Source of the DNA: Candidatus Acidiferrum typicum
GTDB taxonomy: Bacteria; Acidobacteriota; Terriglobia; Acidiferrales; UBA7541
Direction of reading: 5' to 3'
NCBI GenBank assembly: GCA_025463105.1
Contig: JAOAPW010000241.1
Location: forward strand, 1-17,206
DNA length: 17,206 nt
Position 1 is the stretch's first letter. The number at the start of each line of letters is the position of its first letter. Under the pieces are notes generated by a model. It was given only the letters and a program-made list of their open reading frames with translations, had not been told where the DNA came from and ran no database searches. Shown here one piece after another: positions 4,284 to 13,244 of this stretch. The position numbers and the translations under genes were made by a program.

Positions 4284-7233
4284 AATAAATATCGTACTGC
4301 TCCCAATGCAGCGTAGGGTCAGATTGGATGATGACGCTCTTGCGCGTCGCCTGCTCGAGTTCTTCGATCAGCGAGGATTCGCGCGTCTTGAGCGCCTTGG
4401 CGATTTCTGGGTTGACGCGCAGGGTGAGGCTGCGCGCGTCCATGTCGGCGGACATTTTTCGCGCTTCGGTTTGGATTTCGTAGCAGATTGTGGGGATCGA
4501 TTTGACCATGCCGGAGCCGGTGCAGTAAGGGCATGGCTGGCAGAGGACGCGTTCGAGCGCTTGCTTCGTGCGTTTGCGCGTGATGCAGACCAGGCCGAAT
4601 TCGTTGAAGGAGAGCGCTTTTGATGGCGCGCGATCCTGATTCAATGCCTGATCGAGCGCGGCCATCACCTTGTCGCGGTTGCGGCGTTCTTCCATGTCGA
4701 TGAAGTCGACGACGATAATTCCGCCGAGGTCGCGCAGGCGAATCTGGCGGACGATTTCCTTTACGGCTTCGAGATTCGTCTTGACGATTGTGTCTTCGAG
4801 ACGCGTGGAGCCGCGGCCAACGTATTTCCCGGTGTTAACGTCGATGGCGACGAGCGCTTCCGTGTGGTTGATGACGATGTATCCGCCCGACTTCAGCCAG
4901 ACTTTCGGGCGCAGCGCTTTGTCGAGTTCCTGCTGAATGCCGAATTCCTCGAAGATAGGCGCTTCTTTCGTGTACAGCTTTACGCGCGGAACCATCTTCG
5001 GCTGGAAGCGGCCGACGAACTCAACTACCTTGGTGAACGCTTCTTCGTTGTCGAGCCAGATGGCGACGTAATCTTCGCTCAAGTAATCGCGCAGGATGCG
5101 CTCGACCAGGTTCAGGTCGCGGTGGAGCAGGGAAGGCGCGCGGCGCTGCTCGGAGGTGGCGCGAATGGTGTCCCAGGTGCGGCCCAGGAATTCCACGTCG
5201 GTGCGAATTTCGTCGTCGCTGGCGTCGGCAGCTGCCGTTCGAACGATAAATCCTCCGGGAAAAGTTCCCTTTGCTTCGGTGACCACCCGGCGCAGGCGCG
5301 AGCGATCTTCCGCGGAGCCAATCCGGCGCGACACTCCAATGTGGTCGACCGTGGGCATATAGACCAGGTAGCGCCCCGGCAGAGCGACGTGGCTGGTGAT
5401 GCGCGCGCCTTTTTTGCCCAGCGGTTCCTTGGCGATCTGGACGATGATTTCCTCGCCCGCCTTCAACATTTCTGAAATCAGCAGCGGACGCCGGTGCTGT
5501 TCGTGCCGCTGACCTTGATGCGAGTGCTGTTGATGACGATGTTCATTCGGCCGTCCGCCGCGTCGAGGTCCGCCCCGTTGACGATTTCCGCCACGCCGCA
5601 TTGGACGCTGGAACCGCGCGCGCGGCTGATCGGAAATACGCGCGCTTGTGGGTTGCGTTTCGGACGAAGACGGCGGAGGCGCTCCAGCAACGTCGTGCTG
5701 AGTCTCCTGAGTTTCCTGCGAATTCCATTCGCCAGCTGAAGCAGAGCCTTCACTTTTTGTAGAGCCAGACTCCGCGTGCTCTTCCGCATGCTCAGTCGCT
5801 GAATCCGCGGCGAGAGCTTCGTCATGCATCGCGTCCGCGACCTCTTCGGCCTCCTCAGCATCCGCGACGTGATCGTCGTGCAGAGCGTCCTGAAGATCCT
5901 CGAGTTCCGCGGCTTCGACAAACGGTTCCGCGCCTTTTTCCTCGATGTTCGGAAGTTCGTCGACTTCCGCTTGCGCCTCTTCATGCTTGGCTTCAGCCAA
6001 TTGCTCGGCCAGCGAGCTTACTTCATCGTCAGAAAGGGACGCGCCACTCTGAGCAGCAGTGTCCGCCGTTTCCACGATTTCGGATTCGTGTTCAAGTTCA
6101 TGACGAGCAATTTCCGGCTCGCTGATCTGTTGTGGATAGGCGACCGGTGAGGCACTGAGGAATGCTTCAGTTGGCAGTGACTTGGCAATTGATTCGTCCC
6201 GCTTCTCCAAGACAGATTCTTTCGCTGAGGAAGACGCGTAAAGTGAATCTGGCAATCCCGACGAGGATCGCAGAGACGATTCATCGTGCGCGGAGTCGCG
6301 CACAAAATCAGTTGATGTCTGCGGTTCGGCAGGAAGCGCCTGAATGCCTGCGGCAGCTTCAACAGGAGGCGCAGCCGGAGCAGGCGCCGCAGGGATCCGA
6401 TCTTTATACTTGGCGAGCGATTCGCCCGGAAGAATGATCGGCTGGTAATCGGCCGGAGGCGGCTCATACGGTTGCGATTCGCGCGGGCGAGAATCGAATG
6501 GTTTTGGCGAAGCATATTTCGATGGCGGCAAATCGCCACGCTGCTGCCGGCCACGCCCGCCGCCTTGGCGGCCCCAACGGCGATTGCGGCCGCCGCCGCG
6601 TCCACCACGATCGTTAAATCCGCCACGTCCGCGATCCGGTCTTTGTTCGAAAGGCCGCTGCGTCCGTTGAACGGGAGGAGCCGGCGGCACGGCGGCGTTC
6701 GAGACAGTGGATGGGGCGGAATCCGTTGACGGCGCCCCGGTTTCCGGCGCATTCCACGATTCGGTTGAAGCATTCGGTGCAAAGTTGGATTCAAGACCAG
6801 GCTCTTGCGGACTCCAGGCAGAGTCCGGTCGAGATTCCTGCGGGCTCCAAGTAGAGCCCGCATCATCTGCAGCATGCGCAGCGTCAACGACCGGTTCATG
6901 GGCCACTCCGGCGTGGGTCGTCGAGGGCGCGAACACTTCACCGATTGGTTGAGGAGGCTTTTGGAATTTGTGCTCGACCGGTGCAACGTGGTCGTAATCT
7001 TCCAGATGTTCCAGGAAATCGCTGACGTACAGGAAGGCGTCGCTATCGAGGCCAATATCCACAAAGGCCGACTGCATGCCGGGGAGGACTCTTGTAACGC
7101 GGCCTTTGTAGAGACTTCCGACTAAAGCAAATTCTTTTTCGCGTTCGATATAAATTTCACAAAGCTGTCCATCTTCCACAATTGCGACCCGGGTCTCGTG
7201 CGGGGTCGCCGAAATCACCAGCTCCTTCGACAT
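4282..7233 (-). CDS. rng: Ribonuclease E/G family endoribonuclease with large S1-domain insertion
   Basis: RNase E/G enzymes cut single-stranded A/U-rich RNA in mRNA decay and rRNA and tRNA maturation. The C-terminal 400 residues form the catalytic core: PGRYLVYMP, the RNase H-like and 5'-sensor region, the Mg-binding AIDVNTGKYVG (Asp798) and VVDFIDMEER (Asp843), and CQPCPYC (Cys898, 901, 904), matching the Zn-link. The N-terminus starts the S1 domain (GSLYKGRVTRVLPGMQSAFVDIG, in parts, 39-61), but the S1 does not resume until AGEEIIVQIAKEPLGKKG (592-609). About 495 inserted residues (85-580) contain a Pro/Ser/Ala stretch, an RGG block (201-233), an acidic block (about 376-490) and an Arg/His block (538-582). 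The total of 983 compares with about 490 for E. coli RNase G. The Shine-Dalgarno GAGGAG (7244-7239) lies five bases before the ATG. It is last in the mre-mrd operon. Confidence 0.93.
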   Translation of the reverse strand: MSKELVISATPHETRVAIVEDGQLCEIYIEREKEFALVGSLYKGRVTRVLPGMQSAFVDIGLDSDAFLYVSDFLEHLEDYDHVAPVEHKFQKPPQPIGEVFAPSTTHAGVAHEPVVDAAHAADDAGSTWSPQESRPDSAWSPQEPGLESNFAPNASTESWNAPETGAPSTDSAPSTVSNAAVPPAPPVQRTQRPFEQRPDRGRGGFNDRGGRGGGRNRRWGRQGGGRGRQQRGDLPPSKYASPKPFDSRPRESQPYEPPPADYQPIILPGESLAKYKDRIPAAPAPAAPPVEAAAGIQALPAEPQTSTDFVRDSAHDESSLRSSSGLPDSLYASSSAKESVLEKRDESIAKSLPTEAFLSASPVAYPQQISEPEIARHELEHESEIVETADTAAQSGASLSDDEVSSLAEQLAEAKHEEAQAEVDELPNIEEKGAEPFVEAAELEDLQDALHDDHVADAEEAEEVADAMHDEALAADSATEHAEEHAESGSTKSEGSASAGEWNSQETQETQHDVAGAPPPSSSETQPTSARISDQPRARFQRPMRRGGNRQRGGPRRGGRPNEHRHQQHSHQGQRHEQHRRPLLISEMLKAGEEIIVQIAKEPLGKKGARITSHVALPGRYLVYMPTVDHIGVSRRIGSAEDRSRLRRVVTEAKGTFPGGFIVRTAAADASDDEIRTDVEFLGRTWDTIRATSEQRRAPSLLHRDLNLVERILRDYLSEDYVAIWLDNEEAFTKVVEFVGRFQPKMVPRVKLYTKEAPIFEEFGIQQELDKALRPKVWLKSGGYIVINHTEALVAIDVNTGKYVGRGSTRLEDTIVKTNLEAVKEIVRQIRLRDLGGIIVVDFIDMEERRNRDKVMAALDQALNQDRAPSKALSFNEFGLVCITRKRTKQALERVLCQPCPYCTGSGMVKSIPTICYEIQTEARKMSADMDARSLTLRVNPEIAKALKTRESSLIEELEQATRKSVIIQSDPTLHWEQYDIY

Positions 7234-7289
7234 GAAAACTCCTCGGAGGGCATCGCCACAATCCGGCTCGGCGCATAAACGAGCGCTCC

Positions 7290-7306
7290 ATCCCGCTCAG
7301 CGGGAT
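7290..7306. repeat. 17-bp palindrome in the rodA-rng gap
   Basis: ATCCCGCT-C-AGCGGGAT is a perfect 8-bp inverted repeat around one base. It lies in the 202-nt gap (7234-7435) between rodA and the RNase E/G gene, about 57 nt upstream of the latter's start. It could be an mRNA processing or attenuation hairpin, or half of an intergenic repeat. No U-run follows. I see no credible gene in this gap. Confidence 0.4.
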
Positions 7307-7435
7307 CGCCGGGGAAGTCAACCATTTGGATCTTCCGTAGGGCATGCGATGCTAGCCTCGCCATCAAAATTTCTCCCCGGCGGGCCGCTCGCTTCATTCA
7401 CAGCGCGGCGCTGGCCGGAAAGCAAAGCAAGAAGC

Positions 7436-8524
7436 TCAGTTGACGAAACGCCGGATGCGGACGTTCATCACGAGCCCTAATGCCAAAAAGACAAACAGTG
7501 TGGCCGACCCGCCGTAGCTCATCAGCGGCAGCGGAATCCCGGTGACCGGCATATATCCAATCACCATCGCCACATTCACCAGTACGTGAAAGCCTAATAC
7601 TGCCGCTACGCCCATGGTCAGAAACATCCCCGCACGATCATGCGCGCGCTGGGCATTCTGTACCAGCCGCAACAGCAGGAACATATATAGCAGCAGCGCG
7701 ACGAAAACTCCCGCAAATCCTAATTCTTCCGCAAGCGCCGCCAGGATAAAATCCGAGTACCGTACGGGCACGAAGCCTAACTGATTTTGGCTTCCGTTGC
7801 CAAGTCCTTTGCCCCAGAATCCGCCGGAGCCAACCGCGATTTTCGATTGCAGGATCTGATATCCCGCGCCGCGAGGGTCATCTTCCGGCCGAAGGAACGT
7901 TGTAACACGATCCTTCTGGTATGGTTTCAGGAAGTGCCAACCAACTGGCAACATCAGCGCGGCCAAAGCCAGTATAGCAATTGCATGCTTCCATTGCAGC
8001 CCGGCCAAGTATGCTCCTATGGCTGCCAGCGGCACCAGCACTAAAGCCGTACCCAGGTCCGGCTGCCGCATAATCAACACGAGCGGCAAACCTATTACGG
8101 CAGCTGCCTTTAATAAATCACCCAGACCGAGTTCCTCGGTGCGCACCTCGGCAAAGAAGCGCGCCATAACAATAATTATAATCAACTTGACCAGTTCTGA
8201 CACCTGTAAAAAGCCGCCGAGAATGGGTAGCCACCGCTTGGCGCCAAAACGCGTGTGCCCCATGGCCAGCACTGCTATTAGCGCCACTATCGCGATCAGA
8301 TACAGCACCGGAGCCTGGTCCATGATCCTGTGATAGTCCACACGGGAAATTACCAGCATCAGAATCGTGCCCAACAGGATCCAGTACATCTGGTGCGTGT
8401 GCATGCCTGCCAGATGGCTTGCATGCGTCGCGGACCATATCTCCAGCACGCCGATGCCGCAGATGGCGTACGCGGTGATCAGCAGCCACCAGTCATAATC
8501 ATGGATACTTGCGCCTTGTCTCAT
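7436..8524 (-). CDS. rodA: Peptidoglycan glycosyltransferase RodA (SEDS family)
   Basis: RodA polymerises lipid II into glycan strands in the elongation machinery, working with the PBP2 encoded just upstream. The 362-residue product is an integral membrane protein with about ten helices and matches the usual RodA length. SEDS signatures are visible: FGAKRWLPI with LQVSELVKL (about 93-114), MRQPDLGTA (152-160), SGGFWGKGLGNGSQ (233-246), VRYSDFILAALAEELGF (254-270) with Asp258 at the expected catalytic position, and a C-terminal GIPLPLMSYGGS. It begins 56 nt after the end of mrdA, on the same strand. A modest GAGG precedes the ATG at 8524. FtsW is the alternative family member, but the partner PBP2 and the MreBCD context favour RodA. 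Confidence 0.95.
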   Translation of the reverse strand: MRQGASIHDYDWWLLITAYAICGIGVLEIWSATHASHLAGMHTHQMYWILLGTILMLVISRVDYHRIMDQAPVLYLIAIVALIAVLAMGHTRFGAKRWLPILGGFLQVSELVKLIIIIVMARFFAEVRTEELGLGDLLKAAAVIGLPLVLIMRQPDLGTALVLVPLAAIGAYLAGLQWKHAIAILALAALMLPVGWHFLKPYQKDRVTTFLRPEDDPRGAGYQILQSKIAVGSGGFWGKGLGNGSQNQLGFVPVRYSDFILAALAEELGFAGVFVALLLYMFLLLRLVQNAQRAHDRAGMFLTMGVAAVLGFHVLVNVAMVIGYMPVTGIPLPLMSYGGSATLFVFLALGLVMNVRIRRFVN

Positions 8525-8580
8525 GGCCTCACGATCCTGTTTCCTTCAGTTCACAGGACAAAAATCTTGTTCCAAACGTT

Positions 8581-10509
8581 TCAGCGAGTCGCTTTCGGGT
8601 TCGCAATTCCCGGCGCGCCCTGGCCGCCAACCTGCCCAAGGTCCGTCTGACGATTCGCCAGCGTTGGATCATTCACCGAGGTTGGCAGAATTTCGGGCCG
8701 CTTGTCTTTCACTGTGTATATCTGGTCTTTATGTCCAGTCTTCTTGTCGTAATAGGCCTTGACGATATCGCGGACCACGGGCCCCGCGGTCGTTCCTCCG
8801 TGCTCGCTGCTGCCCTGGACGACTGCGGCAATCACGATCTCCGGGTTGCGGCGCGGCGCGTAACCCACGAACCATCCATTGGTTTCTTTTCCCTTTTTCC
8901 CCATGCGGTTTCCCGCCTCATAGCTCATCAATTGAGCTGTCCCGGACTTGCCGGAAAACTCGATATTCTGAAGTTTCAAGCTCGCCCCGGTCCCGCCTTC
9001 ATTGATCACGCCGTACATTCCCTGCGTGACTTGCTCGACGGTCTCCTCGGAAAGCGGAAAGCGCTCCGTTTTCGTCGTGAAATTTTTCAGGAGATGCGGC
9101 TGCAGCAGTTCGCCGCCGCTGGCTACGGCCGCGATCATTCGCACCATCTGAATTGGAGTGACCGTAACGGCGCCCTGGCCGATGGACACGGAAATAGTTT
9201 CACCCGCATACCATTTGTGGTGGAAAACGCGCTGCACCCATTCTTCCGAAGGAACCAGGCCGGTTTCCTCGCTCGGCAAGTCGATGCCGGTGCGCCGACC
9301 CAGGCCCAGCCCTACGGCGTAGTCATGAATCCGTTCGATTCCCATGCGCTGACCGATGGTGTAAAAGAAAACATCGCAGGAATCCACAATTGCCTTGTGA
9401 AGATCGGTTACGCCGTGTCCGGCGGGCCGCCAGCAGTGAAAGATTCGCCCGTAAAAATCAGCGTGTCCCGGACAAAAGGCGGTGAAATCCGCAGGGAGTG
9501 CCTTGGATTCAAGCATCGCGGTCGCCATTACGATCTTGAACACGGATCCAGGGGCCATTTGTCCCTGTATAGCGCGATTCAACAGGGGTGTCCGTGGGTC
9601 GGTATTGAGCGATCGCCATTCCGCCGTTGGAATGCGCACGGCGAAATCGTTGGGATCGAAAGTGGGCCGGCTGACCATTGCCAGTATTTCTCCGGTTCGC
9701 CCATCCATGGCCACGACGGCGCCTTCTTTATCGGCCATGTAGGAATCCGCAACGGCTTGCAGATCGTAGTCGATTGTCAGTTGGATGGGTTTGCCCGGGA
9801 TGGCGTCCTGCTGTTCGAGGCGGCCGACCTCTTTGCCGATACTATTGACAATCACGCGCCGCATACCGTCCGTGCCCATCAGCGTGTCGTTGTACATCCG
9901 CTCGAGGCCGGCTTTTCCGACGGTATCTCCCGGTTTCAGTTTCGAATCCGAGGCGTCGACCTGCTCTGCGCTGACCTCGCCAACATAGCCGACTGCGTTC
10001 GCCAGCATGTCACCGTGCGGATAACGGCGGCGGTGGACCATGAGCATTTCCAGCACAGGAATGTCCCCGCGATGCGATTCTATGAAGGCAATATCGGAGG
10101 GGCTTGCTTCCGGCTTGATAATAATGGGCTGAAATTTCGGCATGGCCCGAGCCGCGTCAATCTCTTGCTTCAATTCATCCAGCGTCATGCTTAGGCCATC
10201 GGCGATTTGCGGAAGCAGCCGTTCGACCTGCCCGGGAGCGTCGCGTAACAGAAGCACGCTGAACGATGGATAGCTGTCCACCAGGATGCGCCCCTCGCGG
10301 TCGAGCATCGATCCGCGCGGAGCGATGATGGGAATGGAACGTACGCGGTTGCGCTCGGCAAGTTGCGCGTAGCGATCCGAATCGACGATCTGCAGCCTCC
10401 AAAAACCGAACAGCAGAAGCGCAATCATGCCGACAATAACGTAGGAAGTGACGGCCAGGCGCCCCTGCGGCATGCGTTTATCATTTTGAAATGAAACTGG
10501 CAACTTCAC
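8581..10509 (-). CDS. mrdA: Penicillin-binding protein 2, elongasome transpeptidase
   Basis: PBP2 cross-links the side-wall peptidoglycan made by RodA. The 642-residue product has a short cytosolic N-terminus, one membrane anchor (about 21-40), the PBP dimerization region from RNRVRSIPIIAPRGSMLDREG (in parts, 53-73) onward, and a transpeptidase domain from about 240. Catalytic motifs are SVFK (Ser322-Lys325), SCD (377-379, where E. coli PBP2 has SSD) and KSGT (521-524). The C-terminal tail after about 605 is polar and poorly conserved. The GTG at 10509 is chosen because the FQNDKRMPQGRLAV segment before the membrane helix resembles other PBP2 proteins; the ATG at 10473 is an alternative. It lies between mreD and rodA, but 172 nt from mreD. 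Confidence 0.95.
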   Translation of the reverse strand: MKLPVSFQNDKRMPQGRLAVTSYVIVGMIALLLFGFWRLQIVDSDRYAQLAERNRVRSIPIIAPRGSMLDREGRILVDSYPSFSVLLLRDAPGQVERLLPQIADGLSMTLDELKQEIDAARAMPKFQPIIIKPEASPSDIAFIESHRGDIPVLEMLMVHRRRYPHGDMLANAVGYVGEVSAEQVDASDSKLKPGDTVGKAGLERMYNDTLMGTDGMRRVIVNSIGKEVGRLEQQDAIPGKPIQLTIDYDLQAVADSYMADKEGAVVAMDGRTGEILAMVSRPTFDPNDFAVRIPTAEWRSLNTDPRTPLLNRAIQGQMAPGSVFKIVMATAMLESKALPADFTAFCPGHADFYGRIFHCWRPAGHGVTDLHKAIVDSCDVFFYTIGQRMGIERIHDYAVGLGLGRRTGIDLPSEETGLVPSEEWVQRVFHHKWYAGETISVSIGQGAVTVTPIQMVRMIAAVASGGELLQPHLLKNFTTKTERFPLSEETVEQVTQGMYGVINEGGTGASLKLQNIEFSGKSGTAQLMSYEAGNRMGKKGKETNGWFVGYAPRRNPEIVIAAVVQGSSEHGGTTAGPVVRDIVKAYYDKKTGHKDQIYTVKDKRPEILPTSVNDPTLANRQTDLGQVGGQGAPGIANPKATR

Positions 10510-10681
10510 TCCGAGGCGTCTGTGACAGCGCGCAACCTGCTAATTAATCCGCTAAACTAACCGTCATTCACACTAGCATTTGCACCTTGCATCTGCAAGA
10601 CGCGGCGCGACCTATCGGATAACTGTTCCTTGGGACGGTGGATTTCCCGCCACGGGTTACTGCGCTCACGATTGCCAACCC
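10510..10681. other. Intergenic gap mreD-mrdA with weak possible internal promoter
   Basis: This is the longest gap between the mreB and rodA genes and I see no gene in it. Minus-strand 10600-10565 contains TTGCAG, 17 nt, then TAGTGT preceded by TGC, a weak promoter-like arrangement that could give mrdA-rodA-rng their own start. The TTGCAG overlaps the inverted repeat CTTGCA-TC-TGCAAG (10586-10599). Matches to consensus are poor, so this is only a candidate. Confidence 0.25.
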
Positions 10682-11212
10682 TCACGACGGCTTGCGGAAT
10701 TTATCGAGCAGGGGAAATAGTCCCATGGCGATGAATGCGTTTACCACCGAAGCTATCAGAATCGGCAGCGTAATATACGTCTCGCCCTGCTGCGCCAGCA
10801 GCAGCCGGCTGGTCAACGCAAACACGGCATGGTGGAACAGGTAGAATCCAATCGTCAAAATGAATCGGGCGATGGGATGCTCGACATCAAGGCGCGCGCC
10901 GATCGAGGAGCCCACATATCCGACCAGCGTTTTTGCAATGCCGTAAAGCCCCAGCGGCGTACGGCTCAAGCTGTCTTGCAGGAGTCCGATCACCATACCC
11001 AGCAGCAAACCCGATGACGGATTTCGCTTGCTCAGCGCGAAGTACAGCGTGACCAGCAGCGGCAATTCCAGATAGTTGGCCCAGCGAAAATGAACTGGAA
11101 AAAACGCCTGCAGCACCAGCGCCAGCACCACGGCGGCTGCGACAACGCCGCCATAATATTTGTGCACTTCAATGTGGGGCTCGGGCCCGATGTATACGTC
11201 TGTGCTTTCCAT
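10682..11212 (-). CDS. mreD: Rod shape-determining protein MreD
   Basis: MreD is a polytopic inner-membrane protein of the elongasome that binds MreC. The 176-residue product has a polar N-terminus (about 1-20) and five or six hydrophobic helices, with the family feature GLLLGMVIGLLQDSLSRTPLGLYG (in parts, about 68-91), the conserved G-x-x-x-D segment between helices. MreD proteins are usually 160-180 residues, so length fits. The ATG at 11212 is preceded by a weak AAGAGA. It starts 28 nt after mreC and is almost certainly cotranscribed with it. Recognition rests on this motif, the topology and the position in mreBCD order. Confidence 0.9.
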   Translation of the reverse strand: MESTDVYIGPEPHIEVHKYYGGVVAAAVVLALVLQAFFPVHFRWANYLELPLLVTLYFALSKRNPSSGLLLGMVIGLLQDSLSRTPLGLYGIAKTLVGYVGSSIGARLDVEHPIARFILTIGFYLFHHAVFALTSRLLLAQQGETYITLPILIASVVNAFIAMGLFPLLDKFRKPS

Positions 11213-11240
11213 TCTCTTTTTCTCAGTCTTTCTAACTAAA

Positions 11241-12140
11241 TCACTGCGCGCTCGCCGAAGGCTTAGCTGCCGAGGGAGGCGCCGCCGGACTTGTTTCAGC
11301 TTCTTTCTTTAAATCCAAATCCTGCCGGGTGAGCAGAATCAGAACTTCTTCCAGCCGATCCAGATGCGCGGCCGGCTTCAGTACGATCTTCATGAACGGA
11401 GCCTTGCGGTCCTCCGTGGCCGAGATAACGGTGGCGACCGGCAAATCCTTGGGAAAAATTCGATCCTGGCCCGAAGTCAAAACAACTTCACCGGGTGTCA
11501 CCTTGGCGTCATTGCTAACATAATCCATCGTCAGCTCCGGTTTGCCCGAGCCTTTTACAACTCCCTGCGTCCGTGTGTTTGCCAGGAGCGCGCCCACGCC
11601 ACTATCTTTGTCGCCCAGCAGCAATACCTGCGAAATGTCGGGATAGACGGCAAAAATTTTCCCAACGACGCCGTCCGGTGTGATAACTCCCATATCCCGG
11701 CGAATGCCATCGCGTGAACCTCGATCGATGTTGACGACCAAGCTCCCTGAGTCCGGACTGCCTCCAATCACTCGCGCCGCCGTCATGGGGACTTCGGCAT
11801 GTCCATGGCGGAAATTCAACATGGCGGCAAGGCGATCGGCTTCCAGCGCGCGACCTTCGAGTTCGGCGTTGCGCACTTTCAATCGGTCCAGTTCCGAGCG
11901 CAATGATGCATTGTCCTGCCGGGTGTTCCGCAGGCCGACGTAGTTGCCCCAGCCATGCTCGAAGTTATAAATAATCCAGGAACCTGAACGTTGCACCGGA
12001 GAAAACAGTTCCACGGCCCAGACGCGTATCAAGCGTACCTGCTGGTCCCGCTTGATCTGTACAGCGAGTAGCAATAGCTGCGCGATGACGACGGCCGCGA
12101 GCAGCGTCAAGGATTTATGTCGTGAGGGAATCTCTATCAT
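11241..12140 (-). CDS. mreC: Rod shape-determining protein MreC
   Basis: MreC is a bitopic membrane protein whose periplasmic part connects MreB filaments with PBP2. The 299-residue product has a cytosolic tip, one transmembrane helix (about 11-28), a coiled coil (about 70-109, with ENxLR-like heptads such as NASLRSELDRLKVRNAELE), and then the beta-barrel periplasmic domain including ARVIGGSPDSGSLVVNIDRG (in parts), GVVGKIFAVYPDISQVLLLGD (in parts) and the late GEVVLTSGQDRIFPKDLPVATV region. A low-complexity Pro/Ala/Ser tail (about 276-299) is dispensable-looking. It follows mreB by 63 nt and precedes mreD by 28 nt. No strong Shine-Dalgarno precedes the ATG at 12140. Confidence 0.95.
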   Translation of the reverse strand: MIEIPSRHKSLTLLAAVVIAQLLLLAVQIKRDQQVRLIRVWAVELFSPVQRSGSWIIYNFEHGWGNYVGLRNTRQDNASLRSELDRLKVRNAELEGRALEADRLAAMLNFRHGHAEVPMTAARVIGGSPDSGSLVVNIDRGSRDGIRRDMGVITPDGVVGKIFAVYPDISQVLLLGDKDSGVGALLANTRTQGVVKGSGKPELTMDYVSNDAKVTPGEVVLTSGQDRIFPKDLPVATVISATEDRKAPFMKIVLKPAAHLDRLEEVLILLTRQDLDLKKEAETSPAAPPSAAKPSASAQ

Positions 12141-12203
12141 TGAAATACTGCCAGCCCTTGAAAATTTTCGGCAATCCCTGCCGCGGCTAATCGCCTCTCC
12201 CAG

Positions 12204-13244
12204 CTAGTCGATGGATACCAGCCGCAGCAACCGGAAATCGCTCAACATTTTTCCGGTGCCGAGCACGACCGATGCCAGCGGATCGTCCGCTATGGAAACC
12301 GGCAATCCGGTCTCTTCCCGAATGCGCTTGTCCAGATTTTTCAGCAGCGCGCCGCCGCCCGTCAGCACGATGCCGCGGTCGCTGATGTCGGCGGAAAGCT
12401 CCGGTGGCGTGCGCTCCAGGGCGACGCGGCAGGCGTTTAATATAGTCGCCACGCATTCGGAAAGCGCTTCGCGAATTTCGCTGTCATCAATCGTGACAGT
12501 TCGCGGCACGCCTTCGATTAAATTCCGGCCCTTCACTTCCATCGTGAGCGGTTTTTCGAGCGGATACGCCGATCCAATTTCCATCTTGATCTGCTCGGCG
12601 GTCCGCTCGCCTACCAGCAAATTGTATTTGCGCTTTAAATAGTGCATGACGGCTTCGTCCATCTCATTGCCCGCAACGCGCACCGATCGTGAATAGACGA
12701 TTCCACTCATGGAAATGACGGCGATGTCGGTGGTGCCTCCGCCGATGTCCACGACCATGTTCCCCGAGGGCTCTTCAATGGGAAGTCCCGCGCCGATCGC
12801 GGCGGCCATGGCTTGTTCGACCAGGTACACCTCACTGGCGCGAGCGCGATAGGCCGAATCCTGCACCGCGCGTTTTTCCACGGGCGTGATTTCGCTGGGT
12901 ACTCCGATGACGATGCGTGGATGCACGAGCACGCGCCTGTTATGCGCCTTCTGAATGAAGTAGGTGAGCATCTTTTCCGTCACCTTGAAATCGGCGATGA
13001 CGCCATCCTTCATCGGCTTGATGGCTACCACATTGCCCGGCGTGCGCCCGAGCATATCTTTCGCTTCCTTGCCCACCGCCACGACTTCGCCGCTGTTCTT
13101 ATTGATGGCCACAATCGATGGCTCATTCACGACGATGCCCTTACCCTTGGCGTAGACCAGCGTATTGGCCGTTCCCAGATCAATCGCCAGGTCGGAAGAG
13201 AACAAACTGAAGACCGAGCGAAGGCTGTATCCGTTCTTGTTCAT
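12204..13244 (-). CDS. mreB: Rod shape-determining protein MreB (bacterial actin)
   Basis: MreB is a cytosolic actin-like ATPase that polymerises on the inner face of the membrane and steers side-wall synthesis. The product from the ATG at 13244 has 346 residues, the normal length. Actin-fold motifs are present: phosphate-1 IDLGTANT (21-28), the conserved NEPSIVAI (40-47), phosphate-2 DIGGGTTD (166-173) and the adenosine motif TGGGALL (295-301). The N-terminal SLRSVFSLFSSD looks like the short membrane-binding amphipathic helix. The frame extends to 13292, but the ATG at 13244 has a GAGGGG a few bases upstream and matches family N-termini. It heads the mreB-mreC-mreD-mrdA-rodA run. Confidence 0.97.
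   Translation of the reverse strand: MNKNGYSLRSVFSLFSSDLAIDLGTANTLVYAKGKGIVVNEPSIVAINKNSGEVVAVGKEAKDMLGRTPGNVVAIKPMKDGVIADFKVTEKMLTYFIQKAHNRRVLVHPRIVIGVPSEITPVEKRAVQDSAYRARASEVYLVEQAMAAAIGAGLPIEEPSGNMVVDIGGGTTDIAVISMSGIVYSRSVRVAGNEMDEAVMHYLKRKYNLLVGERTAEQIKMEIGSAYPLEKPLTMEVKGRNLIEGVPRTVTIDDSEIREALSECVATILNACRVALERTPPELSADISDRGIVLTGGGALLKNLDKRIREETGLPVSIADDPLASVVLGTGKMLSDFRLLRLVSID

Noticed and set aside
6018..7064. 348-codon open frame on the minus strand in another frame of the RNase E/G gene
   Set aside because: It covers the low-complexity insert, where codon bias leaves alternate frames open. The product is Arg/Pro/Ser-rich noise, and the main frame continues intact through catalytic motifs.
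7215..7397. 60-codon open frame on the minus strand in the rodA-rng gap
   Set aside because: It would overlap the ribosome site and start of the RNase E/G gene, has no recognisable domain, and includes the palindrome 7290-7306.
8509..10194. 561-codon open frame on the plus strand
   Set aside because: It lies antisense over mrdA, which has all PBP2 motifs. The translated antisense product shows no recognisable domain; long antisense frames are common in GC-rich genes.
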